64,000 nucleotides of DNA, from contig OX485806.1 in NCBI GenBank assembly GCA_950295325.1, positions 50,961,169 through 51,025,168 on the forward strand, written 5' to 3'. The stretch is from Polytrichum commune (taxonomy: Eukaryota; Streptophyta; Polytrichopsida; Polytrichales; Polytrichaceae). Below the pieces are notes generated by a model. That model was not told the DNA's origin, made no database searches, and was given only the letters and a program-made list of their open reading frames with translations. Below are positions 35,284-47,258 of the stretch, piece after piece; position 1 is the stretch's first letter; every line of letters starts with the position of its first letter. The position numbers and the translations under genes were made by a program.

Positions 35284-38200
35284 ATGTATGACATCAGTTG
35301 TGGGGTTGGTCATTTCATGGTGGATTGTTTAGGTGGAATGACAATGGATATGGGAGACAGTGCATTTGAGTTGTTGACAAATGCATCGTCCTCTGATAGT
35401 GAATGTGAACTCTCTTCCTCGTCGGTGGACAATACTGATGGGACAAACGTGCTAGGTGTGTATGGGGATACATTCTCCCATGATTCTTTGGAAGTGCACG
35501 AACAATCTCAACATTCTGGAGATGACCATGATGACATTCCATTGTGTGCCATTTTCGGTAGGGAGCAATGGGTGGGCCTTGATGTTGTTCTACTTAACAA
35601 ACTTGGTGTCCCGGTGGCAAATGGCATTTGTAGAATCTTCAATCTTTGTGAATATGTTGATGCCAACCCCCTTGGTCACGATGATGTTGGTGTTTGCATC
35701 TTGATTTCTTTGCTTCCGTTGGAGGTCCTATTGACGTGGAGATTTTCCTTGCAACGATGGCCCCTTCGTCGAGTTTTGCATGAAGAAGTAAGCTTATGGG
35801 ATCATGGGCGACAATATAAATAAATGCAGTAAACTTTGTTGGCCACAATACGTCCTCGCAAAGGTCTGCGTAGATACAATTCTAGTCGTGTATCTTGCAA
35901 AGAAAAAAAACGTAGATGGGATTGCATATTAGGAGACGACTTTATCCGTCTCGTGTCCACAAAGAACTGTTGCGTGAAAAAATGTTGCCAATTTTTTCCA
36001 CGTGAAAATATCATGTCTTTTCGTCAAAAGATGTGGTTTGCAGATTTTTGTATGAGGTCAGCAAAGATACTTCAGGTCCACAAAAAATTGCACATGATAC
36101 CCATGGCCATAAGGTGGTGACCCTTGAGAGTGTGGAAGTTTGTTGCACAACGTGGAATATAATCCATGTAGTCTCCAAGGCTGACTCTCGATTTCATGGC
36201 AACTTAAGCACACAGTTACCTAGGGAGGCTACACTTCAAGCCTCCGCGACACTCTCCATCATCATAGTACCCTTGGCTGATGCAATGCCCTACAAAACAA
36301 GTACATTGTCATCAGGGGAGAAAGTTGTTCAAATGGTGTTGCCTACGGGCTCAAAAAATGAAAGAACATCTTAATGAACATCAACAAAGTGGGTCGCAAA
36401 GCAAGATGTGATCCCATTTATTTATCCAAGTTGAGTGTAATTAAAAACCAATAGTTTGCGGAATACATTTTGAAGAAACATGGGGACAAGTTTGCTAGGT
36501 GTACATGTGAGAAATACAAAGGTCTTCAAGACGCCCATCCTATAGGCATCGAATCTCACACTAGACACCAAATAAAATACATTGAGCATGTTAACAATTA
36601 GGAGGAGCCCCGTCCAGATTACTACAAGAATCGTGCACTATCCATAATGATGCCCGCAAAGGCTCTAACAGTGATCCATGATAAAATGGACCATGCTAAG
36701 ACCGCATGCCCTTGTTATGCACGCAAAATAAAGGCCATGGATGGTCTTTTCAAGTTGCTCGTAGATGTCACATGTTCGTATAGAATCACAAATGTGTGTT
36801 GAAATGCTCTCCAATTTTATTGGGTGTATTTTTCAAACCTACAACTTCATCTATCCACATAGTATTTATTTCATATTACTATTGTTCACGCATCATTTTT
36901 TTTCTCAGGTATGTTCATCCACAGCCATAGTGACGTTAAATATGCCCATTATGGCTTGAATTTTACCTTGGTGATGCTAACCACACGATCGGTTCATTTG
37001 CAAAACTCTTGCGCAATCTTGAGAAGTCGTCGGTGCATTCTTCCCATGCCCTTTTTGATGGTTGTGGAACAACACCCCTTCAGGGGAAAGAGGTTGGTAT
37101 ATTGTCATTGGCGGAACCATCCGAAGAATCCATTTTCGGAAAACCATTGCCTCCAACTCTCCACGTTCAACTTGATAATTGTCCTAAAGACAACAAATTT
37201 TGATACATGTTTTGTTTCTAGTCATTGTTCATGGCAAAATGCATATTCAAAGAGGTATTTGTGTCTTTCTTGATGGTGGGGCACATACGCGACGACATTG
37301 ATGCGTAATTCGGTCGTTGGAGCATGAAGTTGCATGAAGAGGATTTTCCCACCATACCACTTCTCATGAAATCATACATGGATTTGGACAATGTGCTAGT
37401 GATTCTGTACATGATTGAGGAAGTACCAAATTTCAAGGCCTTCATCAAGCCATACATATTGAAGGGAGTGGACCGTTTGGTGGGACATACCAAAGCACAA
37501 CAATTATGTTTCTATATGAGGGATGATGGTGTCCCCGCCATGCAATTCAAGATTTTGTGCACATCTCCTAATTGGGGCCCGGAGGATGGTATACTCGTGT
37601 GGCGTCAAGACAATAATGGGAAATATTTCCTCCTAGATGGGGATCGAAAGCCTTGCAAACCCAACCCCATGAAGAATCAGTTAGAAATCATCAAAGGCAT
37701 ATCCGGATTCATTGAATATAGAGAAAAATTATGTGAGGAAGACATCACCAAACGTGTTAAGGATACTAATGAACCGTTGATCGTGTATTAGGATCGTATT
37801 TGCTCGGCCTTGATGACACTTAGTGGCGACACCCGTACGATTTTGATACAAAGATTTTGGCCACAAAGTTGTTTGACGGTTGTGGAGTTTGACACTATGT
37901 TCTTCAACAATGGAGACATCCGTGAAGAGTTTGCAATGGACGAGCATTACATTGGCCATGTGCACAATCAACCAACACCATCGTTTTGGGTGGGTGTTAA
38001 TTGCCACGAAGGTTATATATGGTCCTCGTACAAGCAAGAGATGAGGAACACCCCAAGCCAATTTGGTTGGTGAAAGCATTGTCTTCATCCAAATTTGTTC
38101 AAACTAGCCCCAATTTTTGTCAAATTGAAGTGGAATATTACCGTCTTAGCACCAAAGACCAAAGTATTTTCCACACCTATTTAGGTTGGGACACCAAAAA

Positions 38201-38390
38201 AGGTTTCAAGTGGACAGTGGACTCAACATACATATCGGTTTGGATAAACACGGATACCATACTTTGTGTTTGGAAGTCACGCAAGGGTTCCAAATCGGAA
38301 ACAATAACCATCCCCTAAATACATATAGATTTTGCCAAAGACAACTTGGCACGTATTGTGGCTGCGGAAAATGAAGACGAGAAAACATAA
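35284..38390 (+). pseudogene. Decayed DUF7869-type transposase-like gene
   Basis: Pieces in three frames follow in order. First is an acidic/Ser-rich N-terminus (about 35340-35560). Then come KRRWDCILGDDFIRLVSTKN and a Cys-rich CCVKKCCQFFPRENI (about 35890-36020), VVTLESVEVCCTTW (36110), ARCTCEKYKG (36500) and KMDHAKTACPCYARKIKAMD (36690). A putative intron lies at about 36775-36908. It is followed by SDVKYAHYGLN, GDANHTIGSFAKLLRNLE, HVQLDNCPKDNK (37162-37197) and VGHIRDDIDA (37275-37304). Next are FPTIPLLMKSYMDLDNV and VGHTKAQQL, and the end is DFAKDNLARIVAAENEDEKT. The QLDN and GHxxDDID motifs are those I associate with DUF7869, a repeat-linked family. At least six stops and several frameshifts make it dead. 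Confidence 0.6.
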
Positions 38391-38779
38391 CATAGGTTGG
38401 AATGAATGGCAAAACATATGGGCACTTTATACACTTGGTTTTATTGCAACTATTATATTCAAATTTATAATATTCAAATTTATACATACGTTTGGGATGT
38501 GCCATCCAATTCCATAAGACCCTTATATATAAAATGCACACCCTAAACTTTATAATGACATAAAATCATTTTCTTTTGGGATTTGATTGTTTTTTCTACG
38601 TGTAGTTCATGTTTTGATTATGATTTGAAGACTCTTTATTTTTAGTAGTATGAATATTCTCTGTGTGCGGATTTGTAAATTGTCATGTTCTCAATGTTCC
38701 CAATGTTCCGTATGCTCACAATATTGGCATCCAAAACTATAGGCGTATTTTATTTTGAGACTTTGGAAAGTCTCTGATG
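38391..38779. other. Non-coding 3' flank of the DUF7869-type pseudogene
   Basis: AT-rich sequence with no gene or clear repeat seen. Confidence 0.4.
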
Positions 38780-39045
38780 GGAAACTTAGTAATGTGAGCG
38801 AAGCGTGGAGAGCGGAAAATTTGAATTATAGTGGGCGATTTTCATAGAAGGACTGCCTATGACCGTATATTTTGGAGATACTTTAAATTCAATTTTTTGA
38901 AAAGAGACCCCATTCCGGTGTATATTATAACACAATCTACTTCAAGAAAAAATAGAACGTGAAGGAGTGGAAGAATGTATTTGTTATCCAGGATCCTGTA
39001 GTGTATTTTCAAATGCTCTAGGGTTAAATTAGGGCTGACGTCAGC
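38780..39045 (+). mobile_element. Small MULE-like element ending GCTGACGTCAGC (second copy)
   Basis: Starts TGGGAAACTTAGTAATGTGA and ends TTAGGGCTGACGTCAGCA. It shares TGTATTTGTTATC and the ends with 40738-41034. It adjoins the sequence CAATTGAAATCAAA, which also occurs uninterrupted near 44155 in the 3' flank of PM-C, so an element-free site is available for comparison. Confidence 0.55.
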
Positions 39046-39196
39046 AATTGAAATCAAACATCAACATAAGATGAAGAAGAAGTTGAATGGGGTTTGCAAA
39101 AGATACATGGAAATTCAACAAATGAACTTATAAAAAACTTAAACTTAAACGTAAACAATACATATGAGGTGGAGGTTCCAAACGCACGAGGCGTAG

Positions 39197-40737
39197 TCAA
39201 CAACTTGGACTATTATGTCTATCACTATCATTTCCCTGCTCGTCCTCTATGTCTAGGAAATCCAATTCTAGTTTGTTGAAAGGACGGGTGTGACTAGGAG
39301 ATAGGGACAGTGCTTCCGCCAAAAGATGGGCAAGGTCAGCAGCATACGAAGGGAGCTCGAACATTGTCGAAGGGGTTGCAAACATGTCCACATTAAGGAC
39401 ACGAATCTGGCTCTCATTTTGAACTCTGAATATATAGGAAAAGAAAACAAAAACAATGAGCACATGCCAAAAATTCCAATCCGAGAAGATAGAAATGCAA
39501 GCAAGCAAGTTAAAAGCCAAGAACGAACTTACGCACACAACAAATCGAATTGCGTTTCGCCATCTTCCGGGGAGGAGGAGAAAAAACTGACCCTCATTGT
39601 GGGGCAGCATGCTGAGAAGTGTGCTCTTGCTCAAGCTCACGCATGGGAAAGAGGATGGACTTGAAGATGTCGATCTCCGACTCAAACGCCACAAAATAGC
39701 GTTGAATGGAGCGGCATGCAATGACGGAACCTCCTAGAACAATAAAATGCGAGAAGGTGAGCATAAAGAAGTGAATGGGAAATGGAACAAGTATAAAAGA
39801 AAGTAAGACATTAAAAAACAAAGACATAAAAAAAAGGAGATGAAAAAAAAACCAACGCCACATTGCCAATCCATGATGATATCGTCCTTGTCCGCGAGGA
39901 CGTAGAAAATGATGGAGAAGAACTCGGGGCACTTTTGACGAGCACCTCTCCAAGGCACTATGTCTTCCCTCATCGACTGGTTCTTTGCATCGGCGAAGCT
40001 GTTGAGCCAACCATCTCTCTTGAAATTGTAACCCATGTCTTTGAAGTCTGAGGTCCGAACATTCAAAACAGATTCATTACGCACGAGTACCTTGATGAAG
40101 AACTTGTGAGTCTGTACAAAATGTGAACGGTAGAATTAGGAATATAAAAATGAAAGAAAAAAAAAATGACAATAAAAACGGATGAGGACACAAGGAATTT
40201 ACCAACTCAGAAGGATTAGTGGTCGATTGAAGATCAAGGTCATTCATGCGAAACTAGTATTTGGCAATGTAGAATTCCTAAGTGTGTGCCGAGTTGTGAA
40301 TTGATCTAGAGACATCAACGGCATGTGCGAAGACAAAGACACCGTTGTCATGGAGGTTGGCATTTGCGAAGCAAAAAAAACCTCAAAGTATGTAGAAGAT
40401 CGCTTGTTCCACTGAGGAACATCCGAGGATGAAGCCGAGATGCTCGGTACACGTAGGTTCTCGGACACATCTGCAAATAGTAGATCAATACTCGTGTGAA
40501 CCTTAGGCTTGGTATTTGGACGAGTACGGCCCGTTTCAACCTAAAAAACAAAAATGCAAAGAAGAAAAAAACAAATGTTAAATTCCATGGAATGAATGGA
40601 TAAAATAATAAAATGACACACAAACCTTGGTTAGGAATTCTTGTATGCGGCTGTAGGCCGGAGGGGGAACCTTGGTCTTCATGAGATGCTCAATGAACTC
40701 TTCCATTTCCACATTCTCAATCAAAGAAAGAATAAAT
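39197..40737 (-). pseudogene. PM-F: 3' half of the ParB/methyltransferase-like gene
   Basis: Contains the end of exon 7 (40627-40737), exon 8 (about 40204-40537, SIDLLFADVSENLRVP and, after a 1-bp loss in a T-run, DNGVFVFAHAVD), exon 9 (39853-40111, VPWRGARQKCPEFF ... IIMDWQCGV), exon 10 (about 39534-39733, GGSVIACRSIQRYFVAFESE) and exon 11 (39197-39427, ending DSDRHNSPSC). The SAM-site residues DWQCGVGGS are intact here, unlike PM-B. Stops in exon 8 (two TAG, one at a tryptophan) and TGA in exon 10 disable it. The 3' flank (39046-39196) matches that of PM-C at 44155-44299. Confidence 0.75.
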
Positions 40738-41034
40738 GACCTGGGAAACTTAATAGTGTGAGCGTAGAGTGAAGAGCGGAGAGCAGAAGTTGGAGAGCGG
40801 AAAATTTTGACTTTGTTGGGTAAAAATAAGACAAGTAGTGCCTATTTCCGTGGAATTTATAGATAGTTTGAATTCAATTTGTTGGAAAGGCACCCCGATC
40901 CCGTGGAGGTATTAATCCAACCTAGATCGAGGAACAAACGGAACCTAAAGGCGTGGAAAAATGTATTTGTTATCAAAGATCTTATAGTCTAGGTTTCAAA
41001 TGGTTTCATATTAAATTAGGGCTGACGTCAGCAA
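40738..41034 (+). mobile_element. Small MULE-like element ending GCTGACGTCAGC (third copy)
   Basis: Starts CTGGGAAACTTAATAGTGTG, contains CCTATTTCCGTGGAAT (shared in reverse with MULE-1 near 18200) and ends TTAGGGCTGACGTCAGCA. It is inserted at the break between exon 7 of PM-F and a second copy of the PM 3'-flank sequence (ATTGAAATCAAA). Confidence 0.55.
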
Positions 41035-41338
41035 TTGAAATCAAATATCAAAACATATGATGAAGAAGAAGTTGAATGGTACGGTACTCTTTCCAATAAC
41101 TCTTAGATGTCCAGAATTCCCATACAAAAATTATTTGATTGGCCGAGATAGTGTAGGTGAAGTTAGGTGCCAAAGTCAAGACTTACAAAAATGTGTATCC
41201 AGTTCAATTTGCTATAAACGGTCTACTCCACGTGTCTACACCCTATCGGCCGGGCATGTCCAATACGGTGCACCTGGATGAAAATTCATGCCATAGAACT
41301 CCACCGCAGAGAATGACATCTCCAATTCATCTCTTAGC

Positions 41339-41800
41339 TTAGCTAATTTCCGCAATTTTAAAATCCCCCAAGTTCGACATAAGAATCCTCCGCGAAATCC
41401 GTGAGCTAACGTGGCGGCTATGTGAGAACCACATCAAGTTTAGTTGAAATTGAGTGATGAGGTTATGTTCGCGTGGCAAACAAACCCTTATGACAGCATT
41501 GGGACCCATCGCGTATTCATATTGAGCCAAACAAAGAGCATTGAACTCCACACTTTTATCCACAATCATTTTCCATGCTTTGCAAGATAGCCTCAAACTA
41601 TGGATTAACAACAAACGGAGTTGGGTGTCCAATGGCGTCTCTGCACCCATATCCATCTTTGCGGCACCCACCAACAAGTTTGGGACCAAGACCGTCAATT
41701 GTACATCTTTGTCCAAATACAATACAAGTGGCTCCATTACGTGGGATTGGCGCGATTTTCCCCACCCTGATACGTCATCCAAACCACAAACATTCATCAT
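41339..41800 (-). CDS. F-box-like ORF, 153 codons, function uncertain
   Basis: The protein has PLDTQLRLLLIHSLRLSCKA, then WKMIVDKSVEFNAL. This resembles the second half of an F-box (L..VC+.W..IV). REHNLITQFQLNLMWFSH follows. F-box proteins recruit substrates to SCF ubiquitin ligases; here the N-terminal half of the motif is weak. The first ATG lies in array-type sequence (AACATTCATCATATGAATGA on the plus strand), so the natural start may be downstream or lost. It stands alone, with the array immediately 5' of it. Confidence 0.35.
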   Translation of the reverse strand: MMNVCGLDDVSGWGKSRQSHVMEPLVLYLDKDVQLTVLVPNLLVGAAKMDMGAETPLDTQLRLLLIHSLRLSCKAWKMIVDKSVEFNALCLAQYEYAMGPNAVIRVCLPREHNLITQFQLNLMWFSHSRHVSSRISRRILMSNLGDFKIAEIS

Positions 41801-43460
41801 ATGAATGAAAGTTGAGAATCAGGCCTACGCATATAGTCTCTTGGAAGTAAGAGCATCCAAAAAACCACAAACATTCATCATATGAATGAAAGTTGAGAAT
41901 CTAGTTGCCGCAACCCTTGCTAGCCCCCTAAGCAATCTTGCCAATTTTCCTTTCTAGCAAAGGTTACGAGTGCTAACCCTTCGCATACCGCCATGCTAAT
42001 GGTTAGCTCCTCCTACCCCGGACCATATAGTTCATAGGAGGGAACCACCCCTCCTACTTTGCTTTCGAGACTCACCCCTTAATCCGTAACCCATTTTTAC
42101 ATGTGGACTTCCATCCATGGAAGTCCAATCCTATGTTGATCATCGCATTGCCGGAGCAACACTACAACAACCCGAACCATACTAGGCAACTATGGCCTCA
42201 GAATGGGCCAAAGCCCATGGAGGTCGTGCCGTTCGGCCTTGGGGTGGGTGAGGCCACACCACCTCACCCACCCGAGCCCAAACGGCAAGGCCTCCATGGG
42301 CATTGGCCCAATGTGAGGCCATAGTTGCCTAGTATGGTTCGGGTTGTTGTAGTGTTGCTCCGGCAACGCGATGATCAACATGGGATTGGACTTCCATGAA
42401 CGGAAATCCACATCTAGGAATGGGTTATCGATTAAGGGGTGAGTCCCGAAAGCAAAGTAGGAGGGTTGGTTTCCTCCCATGAACTATAAGGTCCGGGGAA
42501 GGAGGAGCTAACCATTAGCATGGCGGAATGCGAATGGTTAGCGCTCGTAACCTTTGCTAGAATTGAAAATTGGCAAGATTGTCAAGGGAGGCTAGCAAGG
42601 GTTGCGACACAAACATTCATCACATTAATCAAAGTTGAGAATCTGGCCTACATATCTAGTCTCACTTCCGAACTGAGAGCCAACAAAATAAAACAAACAT
42701 TCATAATATGAATCAAAGTTGAGAATTTGGCCTACCCATCTAGGCTCTCGGAAGTGAGAGCATCCAAAAAATCAAAAAGATTCATCATCTAAATCAAAGT
42801 TGAGAATCTAGTTCACACATCTACTCTCTCGGAAGTGAGAGCATCCAAAAACACACAACCATTCATAACATGAATCAAAGTTGAGAATGTGGCCTACCCA
42901 TCTAGGCTCTCGGAAGTGAGAGCATCCAAAAAGACACAAAATTCATCATATGAATCAAAGTTGAAAATTTGGCCAACCTATCTAGGCTCTCGGAAGTGAG
43001 AGCATCCAAAAAATCAAAAAGATTCATCACCTGAATCAAAGTTGAGAATCTGGTTCACACACCTAGTCTTTCGGAAGTGAGAGAATCCAAAAAATCAAAA
43101 AGATTCATCATCTGAATCAAAGTTGAGAATCTGGTTCACACATCTAGTCTCTCAGAAGTGAGAGCATCCAAAAAATCAAAAAGATTCATTATTTGAATCA
43201 AAGTTGAGAATATGGTTCACACATCTACTCTCTCGAAAGTGAGAGCATCCAAAAAATCAAAAAGATTCATCATCTGAATCAAAGTTGAGAATCTGGTTCA
43301 CACATCTAGTCTCTCGAAAATGAGAGCATCCAAAAAAACACAACCATTCATAACATGAATCAAAGTTGAGAATGTGGCCTTCCCATCTAGGCTCTCGAAA
43401 GTGAGAGCATCCAAAAAAACACAAACATTCATCATATGATTCAAAGTTGAGAATGTGGCC
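41770..43460. repeat. Array P3, about 80-bp unit with CTCTCGGAAGTGAGAG
   Basis: Units head at about 41841, 42655, 42743, 42825, 42905, 42987, 43066, 43147, 43226, 43307 and 43388. Each holds CTCTCGGAA-GTGAGAG, an imperfect dyad, then ATTCATCATATGAATCAAAG and GAGAATCTGG. The linker aligns with P1 (ATTCAACCTATGATACAAAC, AAAGAATCTGGCC), so P1 and P3 share an origin. The dyad's right arm has drifted from CCGAGAG to GTGAGAG. An inverted LTR pair (41906-42609) interrupts the array. Confidence 0.88.
41906..42609. repeat. Long inverted repeat made of two half-LTRs (arms about 345 bp)
   Basis: 41906 onward (TGCCGCAACCCTTGCTAG) matches the first 350 bp of the 974-bp LTR. 42609 backward (TGTCGCAACCCTTGCTAG on the minus strand) matches it again. 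The arms meet near 42250, at GAGGCCACACCACCTCACCC. By eye the arms are about 90 percent alike. The flanking five bases (CTAGT and CAAAC) do not match, so this is not a simple insertion. A transcript through it would fold into a long hairpin. Confidence 0.85.
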
Positions 43461-43739
43461 AAAAAATAAAGAAGAATCACTATGGGGAAGAGTCCGAACA
43501 CTCACCAGGATGGAGTAGCATAATGCTTGTGCTTGGAACTCTTCCATTGTGCTTGGAGTGCATATGCTTGGAGCGCTCACATGTGAAAAGGGTGCACGGG
43601 GATGTGACCATAATTGGTAGGATATATGCTTTGAATGCATTAGATTAATGGGCTCAATCCTAACTTGATTAGGGTATCCTAGCTAGTACACCACATAATG
43701 ACCAGGAATGCAAAATATAACATTATGGCTATAATGCCA

Positions 43740-44110
43740 CATGCAAAAACCCGGATTAAACCCCCAACCCGTGGACCCTCTCGGAACCGAGAAGGTCCCT
43801 ACATAGTCCAACCCCTTAACTTGAGAAATATCAACCCAACAAAAAAATGTTCAACCCGTCAATCCCAACTTGTTTAGACACCCAAAAATGTGGTGCAAAC
43901 CCCCAACCCCTGGACCCTCTCGGAACCGAGAGGGTCCCTACATTGCACAACACCTTAACATGAGAAATATGAACCCAACCAAAAAAGATACAACCCCATC
44001 CACCTGAACCTATCTTAAATCTCATTTTTGATTCTTACACTAAGACCCTCTCGGTTCCCAAAGGGTCAAATTCCAGCCAAAAAACAAACTAGTTTAACCT
44101 ATCAACCAAC
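43740..44110. repeat. Array P4: GACCCTCTCGGAACCGAGAG dyads
   Basis: Dyads at about 43777, 43912 and 44044 in a linker with AACCCAACAAAAAA and CAAACCCCCAACCC. The spacing is about 132-135 bp. The perfect copy at 43912 reads CCCTCTCGG-AA-CCGAGAGGG. It continues after PM-C exon 7 at about 45000-45400. Confidence 0.8.
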
Positions 44111-44999
44111 TAGTTGAATATATGTACAAATACAAGTTGTCAACCTTCAAGAGCAATTGAAATCAAACAACAAAATAAGATGAAGGAGGAGTTGAATGTG
44201 GTTTGAAAAAGGGACATGGAAATTCAACAAATGAAATTATAAAAAACTTAAACATAAAGAATACATAGGAGATGGAGGTTCCAAACGCACGAGGCGTAGT
44301 CAACAACTTGGACTACCATGTCTATCACTATCCTCACCCTGGTCGACCTCTATGTCAAGGAAATCCAAAACTAGTTTATTGAAAGGGCGGGTGCAACTAG
44401 GAGGTGGGGACGGAGGGAATGGTGACACCGCTATGGGAAGGAGCCGGAACATGGTCCCGAGAAGGGCCTGAAGGAGTTGCCGTTGGACTTCCGACAACCT
44501 TGGTAGTTGGAGCTGCAGTGCGCTGAATGAAGGCCTTGGTGACAGAATGGGTGGAGACTTGACTGGAGGCCACCCTCTTTCCTTTGCCCTTGGCCTTCAC
44601 CAGTGCAACCTTCTTGTCATTGGTGGGAGGAGCCGGATTCTCATCTTCTTCCGGTTTTTCCTCCAATTCAATGACCTTAGGGGCAGAGGAAGCAAGGCTA
44701 TCGTAGAGGGGTTCTTCTACGTCGGGAACGAATCCACGAGAACAATCCAAGTGCCAACCACTAGCCACCAAATGCACGCATGGAAATTTTACAAGTTGCA
44801 TGGGCGTGTACACACAAAGATTTGAGTTGTTATCGATCCAATCGTCAAGGAATGACGGCAAGGACGAAGAAGGAAAAACATTCTTCACGACAAGCTCATG
44901 GTGAATATACCTACACATCGGAGAACATGAGAACAAAGAAATGGAGTTGAAAAATGAAAACAAACGAAGATATGAGCACACCAAACTATTTCAACATCA

Positions 45000-45480
45000 C
45001 AACCCAACTAGGCCACCCAAGTTGAACCTATATACACACTCAAGGCACCCAACCTTGGAATGAAAATCCGGTCTAAATACTCTCAACAAAAGACCCTCTC
45101 GGATCCGAGAGGGTCGTTCTCTAGTGCACACCCAACTATTTCAACATCACAACCGAACTAGTCCACACAACATGACCCTAACTACACATTCAATGTACCC
45201 AACCTTGAGGCCAAAATCTGGTCTTAATGCCCTACCCTCACACTATCAACCAAACTAGTCCACTGAAATTGAACCAATTTACACATCAAACCTTCCCAAC
45301 CATGAAGTCAAAATTTGGTCCTATTGTTATGAACGAAGACCCTCACGGATCCGAGAGGGTCGAGGTCATGTGCATACCCAACTAATACAACATATCAAAA
45401 AAACTACTTCGTACAAGTTGAGCCTATCTACCCTTACAAGCTTTACAACCTTGAGGTCACAATGTAGTCCTAATGCCCTC
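45000..45480. repeat. Dyad repeats CCTCTCGGATCCGAGAGG inside PM-C, replacing exon 6
   Basis: Perfect dyad GACCCTCTCGGATCCGAGAG at about 45092, and a one-mismatch copy at about 45337, 245 bp apart. The linkers have CCCAACTATTTCAACATCAC. They sit where exon 6 should be between exons 5 and 7. Confidence 0.8.
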
Positions 45481-46284
45481 GAGGTTGAAATGAGGCAATG
45501 TCACCCTCAACAAACATACAGTTAGAGATGACAAAGAGTGAAAGAGAACAAATTAAAAAGTATAAGGTATTGGAGCACCTGTTACCAAAAATAAGCTTTG
45601 TAAAGCCAGTCATCGAGGGCTTTCTCGCGAAGAGGAAGAGAAGACGGGAACTTGTTTTTGGTTTTGACCTCGGCGGGGGAATTCCACCACCGAAGCCATC
45701 TAGCCTTAAAGGAAGCATCCACATGTATAGTTGCCACCTTTTGCAGTTTCTCAATAATCATATCTGGGACGACGAAGGTGGAGAAATGACGGTCAATCTG
45801 CAAAAATGAATAGTGTAATGTACTAGAATATACATAAAACACAAGTAGAAAAACACAAAGGTGGAAGCAAACAAAAATTAAAGAGGTGGAGGGAGTACCT
45901 CTTGGAAGAAGTCATCGCCGTTGTCCTTATGGGCGACGGAGATGAACTTTTCAAAGCTCTGAGATCGAATACTTTTGATTAATCTATCATGGGCTTTTGT
46001 CATAGCATCCCAAATCCCAGGATCAGATGTAAAAGCCTCGGGAGTGGCCTCACGGTATAACCGTGCAGCAGTATCCGCCGAATTGGAGATCTCTCTCTAA
46101 AACAAACAAAAATGTGTGTAAGGATAAATGCACAAAACATGAGAAAGGAAAAAACTAGAGCGAGGAGAAATATTACCTTGTATAAGAACTTGACGAAGAC
46201 GTCCAATGTGAGGGGATACCAAGTAGGACTCTTATCCATCTTAGCCTCGTACATCTTGTAGTCGTCAACAAAAATGAGGTCCTT

Positions 46285-47258
46285 TGTCGCAACCCTTGCT
46301 AGCCCCCCTTGACAATCTTGCCAATTTTCCTTTCTAGCAAAGGTTACGAGCGCTAACCCTTCGCATACCGCCATGCTAATGGTTAGCTCTTCTTACCCCG
46401 GACCATATAATTCAAAGGAGGGGAACCAACCCTCCTACTTTGCTTTCGGGACTCACCCCTTAATCGGTAACCCATTCCTAGATGTGGACTTCCATCCATG
46501 GAAGTCCAATCCCATGTTGATCATCGCGTTGCCGGAGCAACACTACAACAACCCGAACCATACTAGGCAACTATGGCCTCACATTGGGCCAATGCCCATG
46601 GAGGCCGTGCCGTTCGGCCTCGGGTGGGTGAGGCCACACCACCTCACCCATATAAGCCTCTAGGACTTCACGCGGGGCCCCTACCCCACCATCAACCAAC
46701 CTCTTGTCTCTCTACCAAGAGTTGGGGCCAAGTGGACATTTTCCTTTAGCTGCTGGGCCTAGAACCCCCCAGCAGCTTCAGACCATCATAACTTCCTTGT
46801 ATGATGTTTGATCATAACAATTAACCACTCCATCCTCATTTACGCTTCACGTAGATGCCGATGGACTCCTCACTTGCCCCATTTGAGCAAGTCTTGAGGA
46901 AGTTATGCCTGTTTGAACCTTGGCAGTCCCGGGAATCACTCCCAGGCACTGCTGTACCAGGGCGCTGTCCCGGGACAGCGCCCCACTCAAATGGCCATAA
47001 CTCCTAGCTCACACCTCCGATTGAGGTGTTCTTGAGCTTTCTAGAATCACCACGCCATGAGCTACGCATAACTCATGGCCTTACCCTTGTGCCTCCTAGT
47101 CTTCGTGGGTGGGAGGCGTTCCCAACGCCCGGGGCCCTCACCCACACTAGGATCACTTGGGCCCTCTCACCAACGGCACCACAAGTCCCGGGTGTCACTC
47201 CGGGGTCCCCCTTGTGCCCATGGTGTTTCGGGCACTCCTCATGGAGAGGTGCGCGACA
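46285..47258 (+). mobile_element. Solo LTR, 974 bp, target duplication TCCTT, in PM-C exon 3
   Basis: Starts TGTCGCAACCC and ends GTGCGCGACA. TCCTT occurs at 46280-46284 and 47259-47263. Excising it with one TCCTT rejoins exon 3 (EDFKD / DLIFVDDYKMYEAK). It is exactly as long as the copy at 9162-10135 and nearly identical to it in reverse. Confidence 0.88.

Noticed and set aside
42103-42480. A conserved gene, because both strands give the same peptide MLIIALPEQHYNN
   Set aside because: The match arises from the inverted half-LTR pair, not from a gene.
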